Source of the DNA: Pseudomonas brassicacearum subsp. neoaurantiaca
GTDB taxonomy: Bacteria; Pseudomonadota; Gammaproteobacteria; Pseudomonadales; Pseudomonadaceae
DNA: 64,000 nt
Assembly: GCF_013608025.1 (NCBI RefSeq)
Contig: NZ_VDLV01000036.1
Span: forward strand, 8,342-72,341
Reading direction: 5' to 3'
In this document: piece after piece, positions 13,792 through 22,795 of the stretch
How the letters are laid out: each line of letters opens with the position of its first letter
Position numbering within the stretch: position 1 is the stretch's first letter
Translations under genes and position numbers: made by a program
The notes under the pieces: generated by a model
Database searches by the model: none
Told to the model about the DNA's origin: nothing
The model's input: the letters and a program-made list of their open reading frames with translations, nothing else

Positions 13792-16509
13792 TCACAGTAA
13801 AGATTTCTGCTCTGGCCGAGATGCACGCATCCACTCGCGCAAACTTACTAGGTCCTCTAAGTCCACATCACTACCCAGCGAGCCGTCTTCCTTAACCCAC
13901 TTTAAGCGATTTTTATCTTTGGTTAAAAATAAAACTTGACCATAAAAAGCAGGCACATGTTTCGCTTTGCGCGCAGCATCTTTGCTGTCTTGCTTGGTTT
14001 CCACCAGCCGCAGAATAGGCGTGTCTCCGGGGTAGTGTGACAAGCAAACAACAAAGTCTGGATAAAAATTATTCTTATGTTCTCCTCGGACGAGTCTCAC
14101 GGAGTATGGTTTACGGTCAGGGTTGCGATGCCACCATGAAACAAAGTCACTTTTATCAAGGGCGCGTGCGAAATTCATCTCCTCTTTGTTTAGTGCGGCA
14201 GTTGAGTCGTACTGCCCGATCTTGAAGCTTCCTTCTTGTAATGGCCACAATTTATCCTTCAATAAATAGCGGTCATCAGCAAAAATGTACTGAGCAATCT
14301 GCGGTATCTCATCCTTTGTTGGTGGGAACACTCCATATATATTTCTAATGGATTTGTTTAAAGGTAAAGCTGCTGCAAATGCCATAGCATCCGGAAGCGG
14401 GTCTGCCATGAAGGATTCGGCTTGTAAGGCAATTTCCGAATATAGATCTTCCTCAATTTTGTCTGCTTGTTGCTTGGCGACCCAATTCGCAGCATCACGA
14501 GACATACGTTCTAGGATTTTTTGATTCGGAATGTTTTCTGAATCGAATTCTTCAAATTTCCCTCGTAAGACTGGGAGAAGTCTTGCGGCCAGAACCGTCA
14601 AAATTTCACGGATGTCTTCCTCTTCAACTTGAGGTAGCTTCGCAAGCACTGCATGAGTTTCTTTCGCCAAAGCATTCCGGTCAGTTACGATCAAAACTTT
14701 CTCATCGTGAAAATTACCAGATGTGAGCTCAGTGCGTCGCTCCGTATCCCTTAATTGATTTCGAGCAACCTTGATCGCGTTGTCAGCAAGTAGGGTCGGG
14801 ATTTCGAGTCTTGCGGCAATGTTTCGAGACAGTAACGACATATCAATGAACTGGGGCTTGCGCTCCGCAGGTAATGCTCCGGGCAACGTGGCGAGGTCGG
14901 ACCGGCGCGGATAAATACGAACTTCTCCTTGTGCCAAACGATTTAATAGCTGTGATCGAGTTTGGGGCTGAAACTTCGCAATAGTTGTGCTCTGCGCTCC
15001 TGTATGACCTGGGGCTATTTGCCATTCATCCGGAGCGTCCGTATCCGAAGCGCCAAACATTTCGGCCTGGGGGCCAGTCGTAGCGAGAATACTTACAGCT
15101 TTGGTTTTGTCTGGTTTGTTGAAGCCCATCTTCAGCGAGCTGTCAGAACTATAAGTCAACGGAAACTGCAAGGTTTGCTTATTCGTCAATACCGTAGCGC
15201 CGCTTGAGGTGCGTCGCTGTTGTAGTTTTTCTGTTTGTCCTTGCAACTGACTTTGCACCAGACTCGTGGCGTAAAGTGCTTTTTCGAAACCCTTCTGTGC
15301 ACTAGCATCTGCCAAATATACATATGCGGTGTCGAAAGCTTCAGGCATCGCTATAGCGTTGTCGGGATAAGCGTTTCGCATTGCCAGCGAAACCCGCATA
15401 ACGCGACCAATAAATTGCATCGCAAAGTCAGGGTCATTAACTGGCTTAGTCGATGCAAGGATAAAGGCACGCGGAGCGTCAAAGCCGGTGCCAGCAGATT
15501 GTTTGAAAATTAAAACTTCTTTTGAATTGTCATTAGCAATTGCAGCCATCAAAACTGGGTCAGGGTCATCGGAAGAATGTTTTCCTATTAGTCCTGGAGC
15601 CACTTTACAAAGCTGTATCAGATCTTGCTCGGCTTCTTCAACCGTTTTATTGCCGTTCGCCACCTGCACGAGCAGCAAAGGTGTCAACGGTATTCCAGCG
15701 TCAGATAAGCGCTGCTTAAGCTGTTGGTTTCGCTTCCAAGCTTGACGCAACACGGTACGTTTCAGGTCAGCAACGCTTTGGATACTCTGAGCAAGATCGT
15801 AAATGACTGCCTCAATGTATCGCTTATTTAAGCGTGCATCCACGACATCATCGCGGCTAACAGCGAAGGATTCAAAGTCTGATTTCCCAGCACTATCAAG
15901 AAAATCCAGTATTCGTTGATCTTTAGGTGTAGCTGTTGCCATTAACAAGAAATCGGGACTGAGCCATTGTGCAAATTTACCGAACTCAGTGGCTTTATCT
16001 AATGCTATATGAGCCTCATCCACGACCATTCCGATGGAGTAGCTTCGTTCCCGAGCCAGTGCAACCCACTCTGCTATGGTTCGAGTATCATCATCACCAT
16101 CTGCGTCATAGCCTTTAGCCCGCCATTGCGACTTCGCAACAGCTTGCGTCGTGGCTATCATCACCAACCCTTCGTCGGGTTGTTGATTCCGCCCTATAGC
16201 TAATGTTGTAGGAGTAAGATCACTAGCGTTACTTTTCAGCGCATCGAGTGTTTGAGCTACAAGCGTAACGAAGGGCACAAACCAAAACCAGACCGTAGGC
16301 GTAGCGGCGCTTACGTCAGCTAGCACCCTTGCCAACATGAAGGTCTTCCCGGAACCTGTAGGAGCCCGTAGAAGACAAGGAGGTCTACTGCTGCGGAGTA
16401 ACGTCTTAGTCATATTATTGATCAAGGTCCGTTGGAACGCTTCTGGCTCCAGCAGCGGACCTTGAGCAGTTGTAATTAAGGCTTGCATGGAGATCGCTGT
16501 ATCAGACAT
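13792..16509 (-). CDS. type III restriction enzyme, Res subunit (helicase-nuclease)
   Basis: A 905-residue SF2 helicase with a C-terminal nuclease. Walker A is APTGSGKTFM, Walker B is MVVDEAH, motif III is MATATPK, and a later helicase block is FIGRVMRVSL. Near the C-terminus NFYPDFVVCL followed by LRLVETKQD is a PD-(D/E)xK nuclease core. In type III systems Res translocates or switches on DNA and cuts after collision of two complexes; it acts with Mod, encoded immediately upstream with a 1-bp gap. ATG 16509 is chosen because it follows the mod stop directly; a longer frame starts at 16584 inside mod. Base composition is AT-richer than the backbone, which suggests transfer. Confidence 0.92.
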   Translation of the reverse strand: MSDTAISMQALITTAQGPLLEPEAFQRTLINNMTKTLLRSSRPPCLLRAPTGSGKTFMLARVLADVSAATPTVWFWFVPFVTLVAQTLDALKSNASDLTPTTLAIGRNQQPDEGLVMIATTQAVAKSQWRAKGYDADGDDDTRTIAEWVALARERSYSIGMVVDEAHIALDKATEFGKFAQWLSPDFLLMATATPKDQRILDFLDSAGKSDFESFAVSRDDVVDARLNKRYIEAVIYDLAQSIQSVADLKRTVLRQAWKRNQQLKQRLSDAGIPLTPLLLVQVANGNKTVEEAEQDLIQLCKVAPGLIGKHSSDDPDPVLMAAIANDNSKEVLIFKQSAGTGFDAPRAFILASTKPVNDPDFAMQFIGRVMRVSLAMRNAYPDNAIAMPEAFDTAYVYLADASAQKGFEKALYATSLVQSQLQGQTEKLQQRRTSSGATVLTNKQTLQFPLTYSSDSSLKMGFNKPDKTKAVSILATTGPQAEMFGASDTDAPDEWQIAPGHTGAQSTTIAKFQPQTRSQLLNRLAQGEVRIYPRRSDLATLPGALPAERKPQFIDMSLLSRNIAARLEIPTLLADNAIKVARNQLRDTERRTELTSGNFHDEKVLIVTDRNALAKETHAVLAKLPQVEEEDIREILTVLAARLLPVLRGKFEEFDSENIPNQKILERMSRDAANWVAKQQADKIEEDLYSEIALQAESFMADPLPDAMAFAAALPLNKSIRNIYGVFPPTKDEIPQIAQYIFADDRYLLKDKLWPLQEGSFKIGQYDSTAALNKEEMNFARALDKSDFVSWWHRNPDRKPYSVRLVRGEHKNNFYPDFVVCLSHYPGDTPILRLVETKQDSKDAARKAKHVPAFYGQVLFLTKDKNRLKWVKEDGSLGSDVDLEDLVSLREWMRASRPEQKSLL

Positions 16510-16510
16510 T

Positions 16511-18451
16511 TCATGACACTCGATGGGTAGTCTGTCCGCGCAATAGCGCGTCCAGCAGGCTGTAACTATTTGCTGACTTTCCATTTCTAGCTAAATGATC
16601 AGCCACGCTTTCGGGACGGCTTGAGTACACAGCAAGGCGGCGAGCAGGCCATTCAGCTAATTTCTGTAAAGTTTCATCATTAATATGCGAGGCGAGTAGC
16701 ACGGCGAGCTCGCCATCAGAGGCTATCTGCAGGATGGAGCTATCGCCTGTATTGATCATCGCTCTTTGACGGTAGCGTAAAGACAGAAGCTGGGCAGCAT
16801 GGCTAAGCGAACTTTCAAAAGGCACATCCGCGCTGTCCATTTTATCCATTTGAAGATATGCAAATCCTCCTGGCAAGAATCCCTTGGTTCCATATCTTTC
16901 GATAACTCTTCGGAGGCGTTTGGCGCAAATATCACGGCATAGGTTTTTGTTTGGCTCTTTGGAGGTGGCTTCGGTGCTAGAACATAGGATGAATTTTCGC
17001 GCTCCGCCGTCTTCAGCATTGAGAGCTAGAACGGCCTGTGCAGTGGTGCCAGAACCAGCAAAAAAATCAAGTACAATGTCGCCGGGCCTGGTAGCTTGCG
17101 AAAGTAAATTTTTGATCAGCTCGACAGGTTTTGGATGCTGAAATACTTTTGCCCCTAACCACATTTTTATCTCATCGGTAGCAATGCCTCCTCGTGGACT
17201 ACGCAAGGCGATCGGCTCCATCAGATCATCATGGTCCAACAACGGATCAAGGGTTTCATTTACCCCGCCAATCCAGCTACTCAACGGAGCAATACGTTCC
17301 TCCTCTGACTTGGCGTCCCAAAATTCTTTACGTGAAGGCCGTCCAGTAGCTATGGGCTTTGCAATCCAGAATTCTAAATCGGGAAGATCCTCTCGCAAAA
17401 GCGGGGTTTTCTTTTTTGGAAGAATTGGACCTTTTCCTTCGCGGATAGCTTTTAAAAGCGCATCCTTATCTTCGAAATACATCACATCTTTTTCAGCGCA
17501 AGGCGGAAAATAAACATGGCGTTTCGCGATTAGAGTTTCAATAGTGTCGCTGCGAAGGGCACCAAGCGCTGCCTGAACAGCAATTTCGTTATTTGCATAC
17601 CGTTTTCGAATTTCTTTCTCGGACGCAAATCGCCAGACGCTATTGGGGTCACAAGGGTACCAATAACCTGTATCTGGGTTTTGAATTGGATAATAAGTGT
17701 TGGCGCGCTCGCTCAAACTTTTGTTAGACGTCATTGGTTGTGGCGACCAATCGCCACGCGCATCATTATCGACATTTCTAAATTTAGAACGGTCCGTTTT
17801 GCGACCATTAAATTTAAATCTTGAATTTGCATACACCAAGATGTGTTCATGAACGTGACTAAACCGTTGAGACAGATCATTGCCTGTATCTTTGGTGCGC
17901 CATACCAAGCTGCCGAGTCTACGTCTTGGAAAAACCTGTTCCATCAGTAACTCGAGGCGTGAGCGATTTTCATCATTTATCGATACGAGAATCACGCCGT
18001 CGGGGGTTAGCAAATCACGTGCAAGCGTCAGCCTCCGATAGAGAAATTCTAGCCACTGAGAGTGACGATACCTATCGTTAGCACCAACAAAGTGGTCGTT
18101 ATATACCCAGTCTTTATTGCCAGTGTTATATGGGGGGTCAATATAGATAACCCGTATTTTACCTCTGTGAGTAGCGCGAAGAAGACGCAGAGAGTCGAAA
18201 TTGTCACCTTCAATAATGATGTTGCCGTTGGCATCAGGACTGTCCAGCGAATGGCATTCTTCTAGAACCAGTCGAGGCAGCACGATATCCGCATTTAGGG
18301 CTTCGTCACGCTCAATTGCGTTGGACTCCCAGTTCAACCCCAGTTTCTTTTGTGTCAACTGCTCCACTAGCAACCGACGTAACTGAGCGGGCGTCATGTT
18401 ATCCAACTGAGCTAGCAGGCTGTTCGTTTTTGTGCTCATAAAGGCTTTCAT
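16511..18451 (-). CDS. type III DNA methyltransferase, Mod subunit
   Basis: A 646-residue N6-adenine methyltransferase of the beta class: the catalytic motif DPPYNTGNKDW comes first (near residue 107) and the AdoMet motif DFFAGSGTTAQAVLAL comes late. The central segment holds the target-recognition region. Mod sets the recognition sequence for both methylation and Res cleavage. ATG 18451 or ATG 18439 (MSTKTN) can both start. mod-res is a complete two-gene defence operon. No simple-sequence repeat that would make it phase-variable was seen near the 5' end. Confidence 0.92.
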   Translation of the reverse strand: MKAFMSTKTNSLLAQLDNMTPAQLRRLLVEQLTQKKLGLNWESNAIERDEALNADIVLPRLVLEECHSLDSPDANGNIIIEGDNFDSLRLLRATHRGKIRVIYIDPPYNTGNKDWVYNDHFVGANDRYRHSQWLEFLYRRLTLARDLLTPDGVILVSINDENRSRLELLMEQVFPRRRLGSLVWRTKDTGNDLSQRFSHVHEHILVYANSRFKFNGRKTDRSKFRNVDNDARGDWSPQPMTSNKSLSERANTYYPIQNPDTGYWYPCDPNSVWRFASEKEIRKRYANNEIAVQAALGALRSDTIETLIAKRHVYFPPCAEKDVMYFEDKDALLKAIREGKGPILPKKKTPLLREDLPDLEFWIAKPIATGRPSRKEFWDAKSEEERIAPLSSWIGGVNETLDPLLDHDDLMEPIALRSPRGGIATDEIKMWLGAKVFQHPKPVELIKNLLSQATRPGDIVLDFFAGSGTTAQAVLALNAEDGGARKFILCSSTEATSKEPNKNLCRDICAKRLRRVIERYGTKGFLPGGFAYLQMDKMDSADVPFESSLSHAAQLLSLRYRQRAMINTGDSSILQIASDGELAVLLASHINDETLQKLAEWPARRLAVYSSRPESVADHLARNGKSANSYSLLDALLRGQTTHRVS

Positions 18452-18653
18452 ATCTCGAAGGCGTTCCGTGGGGCCGATTATCCGGGGTTAGACGCGGTAC
18501 GTCACCCACTGAGAATAGAAAATCGTACCCGCAGGCCATATAGCAAATTCGCTAAGGATCTTCCTCGATCGGACAGGCGGATGCCTTTGGCGCCCATGGC
18601 AGCTAAGTTGTCAAGGGTTTTTTAAATGGAATAGGATTGTTTCAGACAGTAAA

Positions 18654-18674
18654 AAGCCGGCTTATGGCCGGCTT
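18654..18674 (-). terminator. Rho-independent terminator pointing left
   Basis: AAGCCGGC-TTATG-GCCGGCTT. Read on the minus strand the stem is followed by TTTTT, so it would end transcription arriving from the right (from the 18709 frame). It also marks the right edge of the AT-rich restriction island. Confidence 0.7.
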
Positions 18675-18708
18675 CTCGTTGACTGATTCAGTTCGTTTTT
18701 GACAAACC

Positions 18709-18867
18709 TTACCAGCCTTCAAAACGTACATCCGGCTCTTGCGGCCGGCTGTGGGACTTGGTCAGAAAGTGATCTGCCTTGTCGGTGCGAGGCGTGGGCT
18801 CGCAAATGTGGGGCGGAGGATACGCGGGTTTGCTTTGGAATCCCAGTGGTAAGTGGTGTGGAATCAT
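18709..18867 (-). CDS. possible small protein, 52 residues, unrecognised
   Basis: A short minus-strand frame ending TKSHSRPQEPDVRFEGW just upstream of a good leftward terminator at 18654. The C-terminal half has sensible GC-rich codon use, but the N-terminal part runs toward a REP element and no RBS is clear, so the true start is uncertain. It may be a real small gene or the truncated 3' end of one. I do not recognise it. The rest of 18452-19012 holds the mod promoter area, the terminator and one REP copy. Confidence 0.25.
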   Translation of the reverse strand: MIPHHLPLGFQSKPAYPPPHICEPTPRTDKADHFLTKSHSRPQEPDVRFEGW

Positions 18868-18894
18868 TGGGTTAGGGGGATTAGGGGGAAAGCA

Positions 18895-18938
18895 GGGGGC
18901 TGCTGCACAGCCCAGCGGGAGCAAGCTCCCTCGCCACA
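18895..18938. repeat. REP family B, single copy
   Basis: One inverse-oriented family B word (CCAGCGGGAGCAAGCTCCCT) without a partner facing it. Confidence 0.85.
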
Positions 18939-19012
18939 AAAGCTCTCTGCCACAAAAGCTCCTGCCACAGCTCCTACTGCAGTTCTTGCCACGGTTTCTG
19001 GTCTTGGGTGGG

Positions 19013-19744
19013 TTAGTCGAACACCGGCGGTCTCTGTTTGTTGAGGGTTGACCACCAGAACACCCAGCCGATCACGTGGATGTGTTGCGCGTCGATCTGT
19101 TCTGCGCTGAAGACTTCGTCGGGGTAGGCGGCGCTGTTATGACTCCGCAGCCGTAGTCGGTTGCCGGGGATGCGGTGGAGGTATTTGATGCGGAGCATGC
19201 CGTCGTGTTCGAGGGCGTAGATTTGGCCGTCGACGATTTGGGTCAGGCCGCGGTCGATGGCGAGGGTGGAGCCGTCTTCGATGCGTTCGGCCATGCTGTC
19301 GCCGACCATGGTGGTGCAGATGGCGTCGCTGGGGTCGATTTCGAGGGATTCGAGGTGGCTGCGGGGCAGGCGGATGGATTGGTCGGGAATTTCGATGATG
19401 TGGGTCTTGGTTTCGCCGGGGGCGATGGGGACTTCCTTATAGAAGGGCAGTTCGATGTCGGTGGGTTCCGCCACGCTGTAGACGCCGTCGTTTTCGGCGG
19501 CTTCATAGGTGGTGCCGGGGCCGAGGCCCAGTGGGGTTTGCGGGCCTTCGGCGCGGGCGAGCCATTCCGGGCTGACGGTCAGCAGGCTGGCGATGGAGTG
19601 GATGCGCCCGGGCGGGATGCCACGGTTGAACCAGTTGTTCACGTGTTGGGATTTCACGCCGTATAACTTCGCGAAGTCGGCGGATCGGATGTTGGCTTCT
19701 CTGAGAAGGGCTCGGAAGCGGTCGCCACTGGAAAGTATTTTCAT
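19013..19744 (-). CDS. XRE/S24 (LexA-CI-like) self-cleaving repressor
   Basis: A 243-residue phage-type repressor. The N-terminal HTH is at residues 1-60 (FAKLYGVKSQHVNNWFNRG). The C-terminal S24 peptidase domain has the catalytic Ser in TTMVGDSMAERI and Lys in GQIYALEHDGMLRIKYL. Such proteins (for example PrtR) are inactivated by RecA-stimulated autocleavage during DNA damage and usually guard pyocins or prophages, but none lies nearby. ATG 19744 fits the HTH start; a TTG-initiated extension from 19780 is unlikely. A perfect 10-bp word abuts the start codon and its inverse lies at 19811-19820, which suggests autoregulation. Confidence 0.9.
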   Translation of the reverse strand: MKILSSGDRFRALLREANIRSADFAKLYGVKSQHVNNWFNRGIPPGRIHSIASLLTVSPEWLARAEGPQTPLGLGPGTTYEAAENDGVYSVAEPTDIELPFYKEVPIAPGETKTHIIEIPDQSIRLPRSHLESLEIDPSDAICTTMVGDSMAERIEDGSTLAIDRGLTQIVDGQIYALEHDGMLRIKYLHRIPGNRLRLRSHNSAAYPDEVFSAEQIDAQHIHVIGWVFWWSTLNKQRPPVFD

Positions 19745-19860
19745 AAACGGAAAGTTTAGAGACGACTGTGTTTTGGGCAATAAACATGTCGTGTGAATTT
19801 ATAAGGCGATCTTTCCGTTTGCGGGAATCAAAACTGCCAATGTAAACGTAGGTAAACATT
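19745..19860. promoter_or_regulatory. operator region of the S24 repressor
   Basis: AAACGGAAAG at 19745-19754 and its exact inverse CTTTCCGTTT at 19811-19820 lie 56 bp apart, one of them touching the repressor start codon. Further out is AATGTAAACGTAGGTAAACA... at 19839-19860, with two GTAAAC words and AATGT/ACATT ends. These are candidate repressor binding sites controlling its own gene. Confidence 0.5.
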
Positions 19861-19900
19861 GCTAATACAAGGTTGTATTAAGTTTGGTCCGGGCATAAAA

Positions 19901-19922
19901 AACCCCGGTATTAACCGGGGTT
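19901..19922. terminator. bidirectional Rho-independent terminator after ppa
   Basis: AACCCCGGT-ATTA-ACCGGGGTT with an A-run on one side and a T-run on the other, so it works on both strands. It lies 17 bp past the ppa stop. Confidence 0.92.
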
Positions 19923-19938
19923 CTTTTTAAGTTCGATC

Positions 19939-20466
19939 TTAGCCTTTGTAAGCAGCAACCGACTTGGTGATCGCTTCGCGGGCGGCGTCTGCGCCGGCCC
20001 AGCCTTCGATCTTGACCCACTTGCCTTTTTCGAGGTCTTTGTAGTTCGCGAAGAAGTGCTCGATCTGCTGGATCAGCAATGGCGGCAGGTCGGTGTATTC
20101 CTTCACGTCGACGTACAGTTGCGACAGTTTGTCGTGCGGCACTGCGATGACTTTGGCATCGCCGCCGCCGTCGTCGGTCATGTTCAGGATGCCGACTGGA
20201 CGGGCGCGGATGACCGAGCCTGGGGCCACTGGGTATGGAGTTACGACCAGCACGTCGAGGGGGTCGCCGTCGTCGGCCAGGGTGTTGGGGATGTAACCGT
20301 AGTTGGCCGGGTAGAACATCGGGGTGGCCATGAAACGGTCAACGAACAGGCAATCGCTGTCTTTGTCGATTTCGTATTTGATCGGGGCGTGGTTGGCCGG
20401 GATTTCGATCGCGACGTAGATGTCGTTCGGCAGGTCTTTGCCAGCCGGAATCTTGCTGTAGCTCAT
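19939..20466 (-). CDS. ppa: inorganic pyrophosphatase
   Basis: A 175-residue family I soluble pyrophosphatase that hydrolyses PPi to phosphate in the cytoplasm with Mg2+. The signature DGDPLDVLV and the earlier acidic/tyrosine set (YGYIPNT, VDRFMATPMFYPANYG) are present, and the length is typical of hexameric bacterial enzymes. It is followed by a strong terminator. Neighbouring mtfA-like and dedA genes on the same strand match the order in other pseudomonads. Confidence 0.97.
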   Translation of the reverse strand: MSYSKIPAGKDLPNDIYVAIEIPANHAPIKYEIDKDSDCLFVDRFMATPMFYPANYGYIPNTLADDGDPLDVLVVTPYPVAPGSVIRARPVGILNMTDDGGGDAKVIAVPHDKLSQLYVDVKEYTDLPPLLIQQIEHFFANYKDLEKGKWVKIEGWAGADAAREAITKSVAAYKG

Positions 20467-20568
20467 TGGGCGGTGCCCCCGTTAGTTGACCAGATGACTG
20501 GTCGGATTGACCAAAAAGTGGCGGCGATTATAGGCATATTCGTCCGCTGATGCCACGTTCCCAAGGTC

Positions 20569-21390
20569 TTAGAGACCTTGGTATGACGCCTGATAGACCG
20601 GATCTTCGGCCTGAAGTTGCCGCAGCCGGGCCAACGGATCCTGGCGGTAGAACGCCTTGAGCTGTTCGTACACCTTGGGATAGGCCTGGTGCAGCAGGTC
20701 CGGGGCGCTGAAGAAGTATTCGCTGGTGACGGCGAAGAATTCGGCCGGGTTTTCGGCGGCGTAGGGGTCGATGGCGGTTTCTGCGTCGGGGTTCTGGTCA
20801 AGTTGGCGGTCGAGGTCGTCGAAGGCTTGCTGCATGGCCTCGGCCCAGTCGCTGACGCGCATGTCGGCGTGCAAGGGCGGCAGGCCGTTGGCGTCGCCGT
20901 TGAGCATGTCGAGTTTGTGCGCCAGTTCGTGGATCACCAGGTTGTAGCCGTCCCAGCCGCCGCTGGCCATGACGCCGTCCCAGGCCAGGATGATCGGGCC
21001 TTGGGGCCAGGCTTCGCCGCTGTGTTCGCCGTCCCATTCGTGTTCGATGCCGCTGGCATCGCGGTAGCGCTGGGGGCTGAGGAAGTCGTCGGGGTAGAGG
21101 ACGATTTCGTGGAAGCCCTGGTACCAGTTCAGTTCGCCGAGGTGCATCAGTGGCAATTGGGCTTGGGCGGCGAGCAGCAGGCGTTGTTCCTGGTGCAGTT
21201 CGACGCCGGGCAGGGCGGTGAGGTGTTTATCGTGCAGGAACAGCACGCAGGCATCCCGCAGCCATTGATCCTCGGCGGCGCTGATGCCGTCGAGGAAGCT
21301 CAATTGTTGGCGCACCCGCTGCCAGGTGTCGTCGGCGACGGGGTGTTTGGCGAGAGTGCGTCGGCGGCGCCAGTTGCTCAGGGACCACAT
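20569..21390 (-). CDS. mtfA: MtfA-like zinc peptidase (M90 family)
   Basis: A 273-residue cytosolic zincin. The HExxH-type motif is HELAHKLD near residue 150, with the downstream metal/structure motif ENPAEFFAV near residue 214. In E. coli MtfA binds the Mlc repressor and shows aminopeptidase activity; the role in Pseudomonas is unclear. The gap to the dedA-like gene is 6 bp, so they are probably cotranscribed. Between it and ppa there are about 100 bp. Confidence 0.88.
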   Translation of the reverse strand: MWSLSNWRRRRTLAKHPVADDTWQRVRQQLSFLDGISAAEDQWLRDACVLFLHDKHLTALPGVELHQEQRLLLAAQAQLPLMHLGELNWYQGFHEIVLYPDDFLSPQRYRDASGIEHEWDGEHSGEAWPQGPIILAWDGVMASGGWDGYNLVIHELAHKLDMLNGDANGLPPLHADMRVSDWAEAMQQAFDDLDRQLDQNPDAETAIDPYAAENPAEFFAVTSEYFFSAPDLLHQAYPKVYEQLKAFYRQDPLARLRQLQAEDPVYQASYQGL

Positions 21391-21396
21391 GGGCGA

Positions 21397-22053
21397 TCAG
21401 CGCGATTCGGCTTTCGAGGCGCGCTGGCTCATTTTGCTGCGCACCAGGCTGATGATCATCGGCAGCAGCGACACCAGGATGATGCCCACCACCAGCAGCG
21501 ACAGGTTTTGCTTGATGAAGGGCACGTTGCCGAAGAAGTAGCCGAGGGTCACCAGGCCGCCGACCCAGAGGACGGTGCCGAGGACGCTGAAGCCGAGGAA
21601 GCGCAGGTAGTTCATTTTGCCGACGCCGGCGACAAAGGGCGCGAAGGTGCGGATGATCGGCAGGAAGCGCGCCAGGGTCACGGTTTTGCCGCCGTGTTTG
21701 TCGTAGAAGTCGTGGGTTTGCTGCAGGTAGTCGCGGCGGAAGATTTTCGAGTTGGGGTTGCTGAACAGTTTTTCGCCAGCGGTACGGCCGATGAGGTAGT
21801 TGGTGCTGTCGCCGAGGATGGCCGCGAGCATCAACAGGCCGGCCAGCAGTAGTGGGTCCATGGCGCCACCGGCGGCGACGGCGCCGGCGATGAACAGCAG
21901 GGAGTCGCCGGGCAGGAACGGCATGACCACCAGGCCGGTTTCACAGAAGATCACCAGGAACAGGATGGCGTAGACCCACGTCCCGTAGTTGGTCACTAGC
22001 ATGTCGAGGTAGACGTCGAGATGCAGGATGAGGTCGAGGGGGTTGAAGTCCAT
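21397..22053 (-). CDS. DedA-family membrane protein
   Basis: A 218-residue inner-membrane protein (DedA/SNARE-associated/VTT family) with several hydrophobic segments and the family signatures FCETGLVVMPFLPGDSLLF and ARFLPIIRTFAPFVAGVGKM. DedA proteins act in lipid scrambling or undecaprenyl-phosphate recycling and membrane homeostasis. ATG 22053 is preferred because AAGGTG precedes it by 6 bp; a GTG three codons upstream is possible. It is first in the likely dedA-mtfA operon. Confidence 0.9.
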   Translation of the reverse strand: MDFNPLDLILHLDVYLDMLVTNYGTWVYAILFLVIFCETGLVVMPFLPGDSLLFIAGAVAAGGAMDPLLLAGLLMLAAILGDSTNYLIGRTAGEKLFSNPNSKIFRRDYLQQTHDFYDKHGGKTVTLARFLPIIRTFAPFVAGVGKMNYLRFLGFSVLGTVLWVGGLVTLGYFFGNVPFIKQNLSLLVVGIILVSLLPMIISLVRSKMSQRASKAESR

Positions 22054-22250
22054 GTGTAGCACCTTGGTGGCGGCCCGGCTCGGCGGGGCTGGTGGGTCTG
22101 GTTTTGATTATGACTACGGAGTGTGTAGCTTTTTCTTACAAGCTGGGACGAGCGGCATTATACGGTGGGGATTGTGAAGCGCGTGTTGAGTTTGTAGCTG
22201 GGGATTTCGAGGTAGGGCAGGTGGTTTGTGGCGAAAGGGGTACCTGTGGC

Positions 22251-22392
22251 GAGGGGATTTAGCGAAACGTCGCACCGCCCCGCTGGGCTGCGTAGCGGCC
22301 CCAAAATCTGGGTATGCGGTGTATCAGGCTGAATGAGTTGGCTGCTTTGGGACCGCTTCGCGTTCCAGCGGGGATAAATCCCCTCGCCACGG
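22251..22392. repeat. REP family B variant pair
   Basis: Words GTGGCGAGGGGATTTA and its inverse flank a larger loop; the core differs from the standard family B (GGGGATTTATCCCC). The gene-free region 22054-22795 consists of this and the next two elements plus short unique stretches. Confidence 0.8.
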
Positions 22393-22435
22393 GGGGCGGT
22401 GTTGTGTCATTGGGTTTTTGGGGTTGCAGAAGGAT

Positions 22436-22480
22436 TGGGGCTGCTGCGCAACCCAGCGGGAGCAAGCTCCCTCGCCACGA
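22436..22480. repeat. REP family B, single copy
   Basis: One inverse-oriented family B word with the characteristic CTGCTGCGCAACCCAGCGGG lead-in. Confidence 0.85.
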
Positions 22481-22584
22481 GGGTTGCGTCTGGCCACAAA
22501 GTTTCATTCATTCACAAGGACGGTGGTGCTAGGGGAGGGCTTTGGTTGTTGGGTCTGTAATGGGGGATGGAGCAGGCTGTCTTT

Positions 22585-22716
22585 TGTGGCGAGGGAGCTT
22601 GCTCCCGCTGGAGCGCGAAGCGGTCCCAAGGCAGCCGACTCGGTCAGCCTGATACACCGCGTGCTCCGGTTTTGGGGCTGCTTCGCACCCCAGCGGGAGC
22701 AAGCTCCCTCGCCACG
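22585..22716. repeat. REP family B, inverted pair
   Basis: A full pair with loop words TCGGTCAGCCTGATACACCG, almost the same as in the element at 29241, indicating that whole paired units move or duplicate together. Confidence 0.9.
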
Positions 22717-22795
22717 AGGGTTTCACTCAGCCACAAGGGTTTCAGCCAGCTGCAAGGGTTTCATCAGCCACAGAGGCTTCATCTAGCCACAGGGG

